Shown here in pieces: positions 31,350 through 37,592 of a stretch of 37,592 nucleotides of DNA. The notes under the pieces were generated by a model. The model had not been told where the DNA came from and made no database searches. It saw nothing but the letters and a program-made list of their open reading frames with translations. The position numbers and the translations under genes are program-made. How positions within the stretch are numbered: position 1 is the first letter of the stretch; each line of letters starts with the position of its first letter. The stretch is from Gemmatimonadaceae bacterium (GTDB lineage Bacteria > Gemmatimonadota > Gemmatimonadetes > Gemmatimonadales > Gemmatimonadaceae), in NCBI GenBank assembly GCA_025929535.1, contig JAICLZ010000042.1, positions 1-37,592 of the forward strand, read 5' to 3'.

Positions 31350-33470
31350 ATGTCGCGCGCTTCCATTCTCTCGTTCGCGTTCTGCGCACTCGTCTCCGGA
31401 CTCGCCGCGCAGCAGCCCAGGCCACCGGTGGCGCAGCAGATCGCTCGCGTCGATACGCTGCACGGCGATGTGCGAACGGACAACTATTTCTGGCTTCGCG
31501 AGAAGACCAATCCGAAAGTGCTCGCGTATCTCGACAGCGAGAACGCGTACACCGCGACAGGGATGCGCCACACCGAAGCGCTGCAGGACAAGCTCTATCA
31601 CGAGATGCTCGGGCGCATTCGCGAGACGGACCTGTCGGTGCCGTACCGCGACAACGGCTACTGGTACTACTCGCGTACCGAGCAGGGGAAGGCGTATCCG
31701 ATCCTCTGCCGGAAGCGCGGCTCACTCGGGGCAAGGGAAGAGGTCTACCTCGACGAGAACGCGCTCGCCGCGGGGAAGAAGTTCTTCGCGCTCGGTGGAC
31801 AGCAGGTGAGCCCCGATGGCGGCCGGCTGGCCTACCTGCAGGACACCACCGCACTTCGCGTGTACACGCTGTTCGTGAAGGATCTCCGAACCGGGAAGAC
31901 GCTCGCCGACACGCTCGCTCAGGTGGTGCCGGGACTCGCGTGGGCCAACGACAACCGCACGATCTTCTACTCGACCGCCGACTCCGCGCGCCGCACGAAC
32001 GCGGTGTGGCGGCACGTGCTCGGACAGCAGCGCGCCAGCGACGTGAAGGTATTTCAGGACGACGACGTGCTGAACAACGTGGACGTCGCTCGCAGCAAGA
32101 GCGGGAAGTTCGTGTTCATAGCCGACGATGGATTCACGAGCTCCGAGTGGCGCGTCATCCCCACTGCCGATCCGACGGCGGCACCGCACGTGATCGCGCC
32201 GCGGCGCGCGAACGTCGAATACAGCGTGGACCACATCGATGGCGCGTTCCTCATGGTCACGAACGACAGCGCCCGCAACTTCAGAATCGTGCGCATCCCC
32301 GAAGCCGACTTCTCACGAGCGAGGTGGACCGACTGGGTTCCGGGCAACGACTCCGTGTTCATCGAGGGGATCGAGCCGTTCAGGAATTACGTGGTCGTCG
32401 CCGAGCGCTCGGGCGGCCTGCCGCGGCTGCGCGTGATCGACCTCGCCGCACGCAGCGTTCACTACATCACCTTCCCGGAGCCGGCGTACGGCGTGTTTCC
32501 GACGCAGAACGCGGAGTTCGACTCGCACACGCTGCGCTTCCAGTACTCGTCGCTTCTGACGCCGGCTTCGACCTTCGATTACGATCTCGCCACACATCAG
32601 CGCGTGCTGAAGAAGCGCGTGGACGTACCAGGCTACGACGCGTCGCGATACGAGGTGAAGCGGCTGATGGTGCCCGTGCGCGACGGCGTGCACGTGCCGG
32701 TATCGATGCTCGTGCACAAGGGATGGAGGCAGGATGGAAGTCATCCGCTCCTGCTGTACGCCTATGGCTCGTATGGCTACACGACGGAGGCGACGTTCAA
32801 CTCGCCCGTGCTCAGCCTCGTCGACCGCGGCTTCGCCTACGCAATAGCGCACATCCGCGGTGGCCAGGAGATGGGGCGCCAATGGTACGATGACGGCAAG
32901 ATGATGAAGAAGAAGAACACCTTCAACGACTTCGTCGACGTTGCGGAATATCTCGAGCAGCAGAAGTTCACGAGCGCGAACACGCTCGTCGCGAACGGCG
33001 GGAGCGCCGGCGGGCTGCTCATGGGCGCGATCACGAACATGCGCCCCGATCTCTTTCGCGCCGTCGTCGCGGACGTGCCGTTCGTGGACGTGATCAACAC
33101 GATGATGGATGCGTCGCTTCCCCTCACGTCACAGGAGTGGCAGCAGTGGGGAGATCCGCACATCAAGGAGCAGTACGAGTACATGAAGACGTACTCGCCC
33201 TACGACAACGTCGAGCGCAAGGCGTATCCCTGGATGCTCGTCACGTCGTCGCTCAATGATTCCCAGGTGTCCTACTGGGAGCCGGCGAAGTGGGTGGCGA
33301 AGCTGCGCGCGATGAAGACCGATTCCAACCCGCTCTACTTCAAGATCAACATGGCGGGCGGCCACGGTGGAAGCTCGGGGCGCTACGATCGGCTGCACGA
33401 GATCGCGTTCCGCGACGCGTTCATGCTCGACGCGGTCGGGCTGGCGGGGCAGGAGAAGATCGTGCAGTAG
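31350..33470 (+). CDS. Exported prolyl oligopeptidase / oligopeptidase B family peptidase (S9A)
   Basis: 706 residues. The signal peptide (MSRASILSFAFCALVSGLAA) predicts a periplasmic enzyme. An N-terminal seven-bladed beta-propeller covers about 100-430, then the alpha/beta-hydrolase domain. The catalytic triad is S552 (ANGGSAGG), D637 (SSLNDSQV) and H672 (GGHGG). AHIRGGQEMGRQWYDDGK is the oligopeptidase B-type landmark. It cleaves short peptides after basic or proline residues. The ATG at 31350 has AGGA six bases upstream. The M20 peptidase gene follows 67 bases later, suggesting shared peptide use. Confidence 0.94.
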   Translation: MSRASILSFAFCALVSGLAAQQPRPPVAQQIARVDTLHGDVRTDNYFWLREKTNPKVLAYLDSENAYTATGMRHTEALQDKLYHEMLGRIRETDLSVPYRDNGYWYYSRTEQGKAYPILCRKRGSLGAREEVYLDENALAAGKKFFALGGQQVSPDGGRLAYLQDTTALRVYTLFVKDLRTGKTLADTLAQVVPGLAWANDNRTIFYSTADSARRTNAVWRHVLGQQRASDVKVFQDDDVLNNVDVARSKSGKFVFIADDGFTSSEWRVIPTADPTAAPHVIAPRRANVEYSVDHIDGAFLMVTNDSARNFRIVRIPEADFSRARWTDWVPGNDSVFIEGIEPFRNYVVVAERSGGLPRLRVIDLAARSVHYITFPEPAYGVFPTQNAEFDSHTLRFQYSSLLTPASTFDYDLATHQRVLKKRVDVPGYDASRYEVKRLMVPVRDGVHVPVSMLVHKGWRQDGSHPLLLYAYGSYGYTTEATFNSPVLSLVDRGFAYAIAHIRGGQEMGRQWYDDGKMMKKKNTFNDFVDVAEYLEQQKFTSANTLVANGGSAGGLLMGAITNMRPDLFRAVVADVPFVDVINTMMDASLPLTSQEWQQWGDPHIKEQYEYMKTYSPYDNVERKAYPWMLVTSSLNDSQVSYWEPAKWVAKLRAMKTDSNPLYFKINMAGGHGGSSGRYDRLHEIAFRDAFMLDAVGLAGQEKIVQ

Positions 33471-33537
33471 AGCGTCGCGCCGTAGCAGAGCGAGACTCAC
33501 TGTCCCCACACCATCGGCCCCCCACAGCCCGCCCCCG

Positions 33538-34953
33538 ATGCCTCGCCACTCGCTTCTCCTCGCGCTCACCCTCGCCCTCTTCGCTTCCGCAGCGCGCGCA
33601 CAAACCGCGCTCACCCCCGACCAGGCCGAGGCCCGCGCGATCTTCCAGCAGCTCATCGAGACGAACACGTCGTACAAGGAGGGAAGCACGTCGCCCGCGG
33701 CACACGCCATTGCGCAGCGCTTCCTCGACGCAGGATTTCCCGCCGCCGACGTGCAGGTGCTCGGTCCGGCCGGCGACAAGGATTCGAGCGTGGTGGTGCG
33801 CATGCGCGGGACATCCACGACGCTCAAGCCGATCCTGTTGATCGCGCACCTCGATGTCGTCGAAGCGCTCCGCTCCGACTGGTCGATCGATCCATACAAG
33901 CTCACCGAGCGCGATGGATTCTTCTACGGCCGCGGCACGAGCGACATCAAGGATGGTGCGACCACACTCGCCGAAGCACTGCTCCGGCTCGAGCGCGAGC
34001 ACGTGGTGCCCGAGCGCACACTCATCATGGCGCTCACCGCGGGCGAGGAAGGCGGCGGCGGATACAACGGCGTTTCGTGGCTCATCGAGAATCATCGCGA
34101 TCTCATCGACGCCGAGTGGTGCATCAATCCGGATGGCGGGGACCCGCTCATCAGGGATGGCAAGAAGATCGTGCGGCCGGTGCAGGCAAGCGAGAAGTCC
34201 TACCAATCCTTCGATCTCATCGTGCGCAACAAGGGCGGGCACAGCTCGATGCCCACGCCCGACAATGCCATCGTCCGCCTGGCCGAAGCGATCGGCCGGC
34301 TGTCGCGATATCACTTTCCGGTGAACCTGAACGAGACGACGCGCGCCTACTTCGAGCGCTCCTCCGGCCTGGCGAGCGGCCAGCTCGCGGCGGACATGCG
34401 CGCCATCACGAAAAACCAGCGCGACTCGGCGGCAGCCGCGCACCTTTCCGTGTCTCCCTTCTACAATGCGCAGCTCCGCACCACGTGTGTGCCCACCATG
34501 CTCGAGGGCGGACACGCTCCCAACGCGCTCCCGCAGACCGCGCGTGCGCTCGTGAACTGCCGAATCCTTCCCACAGAGACAGCGGAGGCCGTGCGCGCCA
34601 CACTCGTGCGCATCGTCGCCGATACGGCGGTGAAAGTCGTACCGGTCGACACGGGAGCACCCGGCAAGCCCTCGCCGCTCCTCCCGATGGTCATGAGCCC
34701 CGTGGAGAAGGTGACGCAGCGACTCTGGCCCGGCGTGCCCGTCATCCCGCAGATGGAAACGGGCGCCACGGACGGTTGGAGACTGCGTGACGCCGGCATT
34801 CCCACGTACGGGCTGAGTGGAGTTCCACTCGATGTCGACGACGTGCGCGCGCACGGCCGCGACGAGCGCATTCTCGTGAAGTCCTTCTATGAAGGGGTCG
34901 AGTACATGTATCAGCTCATAAGGGAAGTGGCCGTTGGGCCCGCGAAGTCATGA
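33538..34953 (+). CDS. Exported M20 family metallopeptidase
   Basis: 471 residues with a signal peptide (MPRHSLLLALTLALFASAARA). The di-zinc site of the M20/ArgE/DapE/carboxypeptidase G2 family is complete: H104 and D106 (IAHLDVV), D136 (GRGTSDIKDG), the E170-E171 pair (AGEEGGG), D199 (NPDGGDP) and a late His in RAHGRDER. GGHSSMP is the dimerisation-lid motif. It is likely a periplasmic aminoacylase or dipeptidase; substrate unknown. Confidence 0.93.
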   Translation: MPRHSLLLALTLALFASAARAQTALTPDQAEARAIFQQLIETNTSYKEGSTSPAAHAIAQRFLDAGFPAADVQVLGPAGDKDSSVVVRMRGTSTTLKPILLIAHLDVVEALRSDWSIDPYKLTERDGFFYGRGTSDIKDGATTLAEALLRLEREHVVPERTLIMALTAGEEGGGGYNGVSWLIENHRDLIDAEWCINPDGGDPLIRDGKKIVRPVQASEKSYQSFDLIVRNKGGHSSMPTPDNAIVRLAEAIGRLSRYHFPVNLNETTRAYFERSSGLASGQLAADMRAITKNQRDSAAAAHLSVSPFYNAQLRTTCVPTMLEGGHAPNALPQTARALVNCRILPTETAEAVRATLVRIVADTAVKVVPVDTGAPGKPSPLLPMVMSPVEKVTQRLWPGVPVIPQMETGATDGWRLRDAGIPTYGLSGVPLDVDDVRAHGRDERILVKSFYEGVEYMYQLIREVAVGPAKS

Positions 34954-34962
34954 AAAGAAAAA

Positions 34963-34991
34963 TGTCCGGCGCTGCGTGCGTCGAACGTCGA
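34963..34991 (+). promoter_or_regulatory. ECF42-type promoter candidate
   Basis: TGTCCG (34963-34968), 17 bases, CGTCGA (34986-34991), 35 bases upstream of the DGPF gene. ECF42 sigma factors are reported to use TGTCGA-like -35 and CGTC/CGA-like -10 elements and to control their DGPF partners, so this would be an autoregulated promoter. The assignment is by eye. Confidence 0.35.
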
Positions 34992-35025
34992 TGATTCGTA
35001 CGACCAACCCAAACGGAGGATCATC

Positions 35026-35355
35026 ATGAGTCAGTTCATGTACCTGTACCGGGGCGGCGAGGCAGGGGGCACACCGGAGCACATGCAGCAGCAGATGCAG
35101 AAGTGGCTGGCCTGGCTGCAGGAGCTCACCACGAAGGGGCACATCAGAACCGGCGGCGATCCGCTCGAGCCCACTGGAAAGATCGTGCGGAAGAAGACCC
35201 AGATCACGGACGGTCCCTACGCGGAGAAGGACCTCGTGGGCGGATACACGATCGTGGAGGCGAAGGATCTGAACGAGGCCGCGAAGCTCGCAAGCGGCTG
35301 TCCGCACTTCGACGCCGGCGGCTTCGTCGAGGTTCGCCCGATCATGAAGATGTAG
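35026..35355 (+). CDS. YCII-related DGPF-domain protein (ECF42 partner)
   Basis: 109 residues with FMYLYRGG, the central TDGPYAEKDLVGGY (the DGPF motif) and EVRPIMKM at the end. These small ferredoxin-fold proteins are usually encoded with ECF42 sigma factors and are their regulatory targets, possibly in antibiotic synthesis or stress. The ATG has GGAGG six bases upstream. The stop overlaps the sigma factor's GTG by one base (TAGTG). Confidence 0.93.
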   Translation: MSQFMYLYRGGEAGGTPEHMQQQMQKWLAWLQELTTKGHIRTGGDPLEPTGKIVRKKTQITDGPYAEKDLVGGYTIVEAKDLNEAAKLASGCPHFDAGGFVEVRPIMKM

Positions 35356-36614
35356 TGACCGAGCCAGGCGACCATCTCTTCCGGCGCGAAGCGGGACGGA
35401 TGGTCGCCGCGCTCACGCGCCTGTTCGGCGTCCACAACCTCGCGCTCGCGGAGGACGTGGTGCAGGATGCGTTCGTCCGTGCGCTCGAGGTGTGGAAGCA
35501 GCGCGGTGTGCCGGAGAACCCGTCGGCGTGGCTGATGACAACCGCGAAGAATCGCGCGCTCGACATTCTTCGCCACGAGCGCACTGCGCGGACGTACGCG
35601 CCCGAGCTGGGCCGGCTCCTCGAAAGCGAGTGGACACTTGCGCCCGTGGTAGCGGAGGCATTCGGCGAGTCCGCGATTCGCGACGACCAGCTGCGGATGA
35701 TGTTCTCCTGCTGTCATCCGCAGCTCCCCGAGACTGCACAGGTCGCACTGATGCTCAACATCCTGTGCGGCTTCGGCGTGAACGAGGTCGCCGCCGCATT
35801 CCTCACCCGACATGCGGCCATGGAGAAGCGCATCGCGCGAGGCAAGAAGGTGCTCGCGAGCTCGAAGCGTCTGTTCGATCTCTCCCACCTGGATGAGCAG
35901 GACCTGCCGCAACGACTCTCCGCGGTGCAACGCGCGCTGTATCTCCTGTTCAATGAGGGCTATCACGGCGCGCACGCCGAGCTCGCTGTGCGTGCCGAGC
36001 TGTGCGTCGAGGCCATGCGATTGGCCGAGCTGCTGCTCGCGCATCCAGGCACGGCAACTCCTGCCACCAAGGCGCTCGTCGCGCTCATGTGCCTGAACGC
36101 GGCGCGGATGCCGGCGCGCGTCGATGCACGCGGGAACCTGAGCGCCCTCTATGAACAGGACCGGGGGCTCTGGGACCGCACACTCATTGCGAAGGGCGAG
36201 GCGCTGCTCGATCATTCGGCGACCGGTACGACGATCACGGAGTTCCACATCGAGGCGGGAATCGCGTCGCTACACGCCCGGGCGGCGTCTCTCGAGGATA
36301 CGAACTGGCCAATGATCGTCTCTCTTTACGACACGTTGCTGACGATTCGCCCTTCCCCGGTTGTGGCGCTCGGCAGAGCGATCGCGATCGCGCAACACGA
36401 AGGAGCGGCGCGCGGACTCGCGGAGATCGCCGCGATAGCCGACGTCCACCGGCTCGCGGACTATCCGTTCTACTTCGCGGCGCTCGGTGAGCTGGAACAT
36501 CAGCGCGGCAACGCCGCCGCGGCATGCGAGCATTTTCTCAGCGCGAGCGTGCGCGCCAGAAATCCGCTGGAGCGACATTTCTTCGAGCGGCGCGCGCGCG
36601 AAGTCGCGACGTGA
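35355..36614 (+). CDS. ECF42-type RNA polymerase sigma factor with TPR-like C-terminal extension
   Basis: 419 residues, the usual ECF42 length and far longer than ordinary ECF factors. Region 2 is LFRREAGRMVAALTRLFG with AEDVVQDAFVRALEVW, and region 4 is LNILCGFGVNEVAAAFLTRHAAMEKRIARGKK. The long C-terminal part (YLLFNEGYHGAHAELAVRAELCVEAMRLAELLLAHPG, then ALYEQDRGLWDRTLI, then NWPMIVSLYDTLLTIRPSPVVALGRAIAIAQHEG) is helical-repeat-like and needed for activity in studied members. There is no anti-sigma, as usual in this group. It is coupled to both the DGPF gene (TAGTG) and the PAP2 gene (GTGA). Confidence 0.93.
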   Translation: MTEPGDHLFRREAGRMVAALTRLFGVHNLALAEDVVQDAFVRALEVWKQRGVPENPSAWLMTTAKNRALDILRHERTARTYAPELGRLLESEWTLAPVVAEAFGESAIRDDQLRMMFSCCHPQLPETAQVALMLNILCGFGVNEVAAAFLTRHAAMEKRIARGKKVLASSKRLFDLSHLDEQDLPQRLSAVQRALYLLFNEGYHGAHAELAVRAELCVEAMRLAELLLAHPGTATPATKALVALMCLNAARMPARVDARGNLSALYEQDRGLWDRTLIAKGEALLDHSATGTTITEFHIEAGIASLHARAASLEDTNWPMIVSLYDTLLTIRPSPVVALGRAIAIAQHEGAARGLAEIAAIADVHRLADYPFYFAALGELEHQRGNAAAACEHFLSASVRARNPLERHFFERRAREVAT

Positions 36615-37342
36615 CTCTGGCCGAGGATGCTCCCCCGCCGTGGCGGCGGCTGATCGCGCGGCTCGACCCCCGCGCGTACCTCACGCTGCACATCGTGATC
36701 GGCCTCGCGGTCTGCCTGCTCACCGGATTGATCTTTGCCGTGCTGCTCGATTCCCTTCGCGAGCACGACGTGCTCGTCACGCGCGATCAGGCGGTCGCAA
36801 ACTGGTTCCACGGCAACGGGACGGCCTTCGGCGATCGAATATTCGTGATCATCAGCGCGATCGGCTCGCCGGCGGCCATGGCGGTGCTCTTTGCTGCCGC
36901 CGTGCTGTATCTCTGGCGCGCGAAGCAGCGGACGCTGCTCGTCGCGTGGGTGCTGTCCTACATCGGTGGCACGGTGCTCGACGGCATGATCAAGGACATC
37001 GTTCGCCGGCCCCGCCCGGAGTTCGCGGCGAAGTTCCTCCACTACAGCAGCTGGAGCTTTCCGTCCGGCCACTCGATGGGATCCTTGATCGGCTTCGCGA
37101 TGCTCGCCTACACGGTCATCCGTGTGTGGAAAATCGAAAGCCTGACTGCCAGGGTGGCGATCTGGATTGGTGCGGTCGTCATGATCATCCTGGTCGGCTA
37201 CAGCCGTATCTACCTCGGCGTGCACTACCTGAGCGACGTCGCTGCCGGCTACACACTCGGCGTGCTCTGGCTGGCGGTGTGCTTCACCGGGCTGCAGATG
37301 GTGAACCGGCGCGCGGAGCTTCGCCGCGCGCCGTCCACCTGA
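36611..37342 (+). CDS. PAP2-family membrane phosphatase
   Basis: 243 residues with about six hydrophobic segments. The three-part acid-phosphatase signature is complete: K128...RRPRP (132-136), P151-S-G-H154, and S198-R199...H205...D209 (SRIYLGVHYLSD). It dephosphorylates lipid phosphates such as undecaprenyl pyrophosphate or phosphatidic acid at the outer face of the inner membrane. The GTG start overlaps the ECF42 stop, so it is probably part of that operon, an addition I do not know to be standard for ECF42 loci. Confidence 0.92.
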   Translation: MTLAEDAPPPWRRLIARLDPRAYLTLHIVIGLAVCLLTGLIFAVLLDSLREHDVLVTRDQAVANWFHGNGTAFGDRIFVIISAIGSPAAMAVLFAAAVLYLWRAKQRTLLVAWVLSYIGGTVLDGMIKDIVRRPRPEFAAKFLHYSSWSFPSGHSMGSLIGFAMLAYTVIRVWKIESLTARVAIWIGAVVMIILVGYSRIYLGVHYLSDVAAGYTLGVLWLAVCFTGLQMVNRRAELRRAPST

Positions 37343-37354
37343 ACGGGAGACCCG

Positions 37355-37592
37355 TCAACCGTTGAGCACCACGTGCGCGGGATCGAGCTCGCCCGTGTAG
37401 TACGACATGAGTGTCTGCTGGAACACGAGTCCGTACCGCGCGCTCACCACGGCGCTTGCAGCCTGCACCTGCGCGGCGCGCGCCTGCGTGAGCTCGACGA
37501 GCGTTCCGGCACCCGCCTGATAGCGCTGCTGCGACGTCGTCACCGCGAGATTGCTCGCCGTGAGCTGCGCCTGGGCGGCCGCGAGCTGCTCA
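37355..37592 (-). CDS. TolC-family outer-membrane efflux protein, C-terminal end
   Basis: Only the last 78 residues are in the window; the rest is beyond the right edge. They show the TolC/OEP repeat pattern SQQRYQAGAGTLVELTQAR, then a helical AQVQAASAVVSARYGLVFQQTLMSYYTGEL, which corresponds to the final coiled-coil helix and the return beta strand. It would be the outer-membrane channel of a tripartite exporter or type I secretion system. Confidence 0.85.
   Translation of the reverse strand, partial: EQLAAAQAQLTASNLAVTTSQQRYQAGAGTLVELTQARAAQVQAASAVVSARYGLVFQQTLMSYYTGELDPAHVVLNG

Noticed and set aside
33421..34854. Minus-strand open frame of 477 codons opposite the M20 peptidase
   Set aside because: No signal, motif or ribosome-binding site; the plus strand has a complete metallopeptidase.
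1..37592. tRNA genes, CRISPR arrays, insertion sequences or prophage
   Set aside because: No regularly spaced repeats, transposase or integrase motifs, or cloverleaf with a TTCGANNC arm in a gap were found by reading the intergenic regions.

Overview
The window is GC-rich, densely coding DNA of a bacterial chromosome. There are no tRNA or rRNA genes, phage genes, insertion sequences or CRISPR arrays that I can recognise. The gene content is a TonB-dependent receptor with its own ECF sigma/anti-sigma pair, many exported amidohydrolases and peptidases, an ECF42 sigma factor with a DGPF partner, and a queuosine operon. This suggests a Gram-negative soil bacterium, with Gemmatimonadota my best guess. 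That placement is inference from gene style, not from a marker gene.

Layout. (1) 1-2409, minus: two tandem exported COG1228 amidohydrolases, the first cut by the window edge. (2) 2567-8377: a probable quaternary-amine or N-methyl amino acid catabolic island. It holds two Rieske oxygenases of the GbcA/CntA type, a monomeric sarcosine oxidase homologue, an APC permease and an NmrA-like reductase. A 10-bp palindrome, TTGYATRCAA, lies at both ends of the island and once inside a Rieske gene. (3) 8476-13503, plus: a promoter, a leader that matches the SAM-II riboswitch pseudoknot, an intrinsic terminator, then aminotransferase, panB, a CysO-like sulfur carrier, a MoeZ-like activator with rhodanese domain, and a zinc-ribbon threonine-synthase-like PLP enzyme. 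This is the most interesting part of the window. It suggests S-adenosylmethionine control of a sulfur-carrier-protein pathway, possibly homocysteine/methionine formation.

(4) 13537-18334: a DUF3303 protein, a three-gene ABC-2 exporter, a DUF4412 exported protein, a secreted HNH-like nuclease candidate and a small coupled gene. (5) 18337-21728, minus: ECF sigma, anti-sigma with an EF-hand-like periplasmic loop, and TonB-dependent receptor. (6) 21948-27710: a lipoprotein, an erythromycin-esterase-family enzyme, a PLP decarboxylase, a small exported protein, a Bax-inhibitor-1 membrane protein, DUF4342, and a broken gene (frameshift with probable internal deletion).

(7) 27777-30567: an exported DUF2380-like protein followed by queC-queE-queD-queF, the preQ0/preQ1 branch of queuosine synthesis. 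(8) 30587-37592: a YdeI-like protein, an exported S9 oligopeptidase, an exported M20 peptidase, the DGPF-ECF42-PAP2 operon, and the C-terminal end of a TolC-family efflux protein cut by the right edge.

Translational coupling is very common (GTGA/ATGA/TAGTG overlaps). No stretch longer than about 300 bases lacks a gene; the longest gap (8378-8629) is filled by the riboswitch leader.
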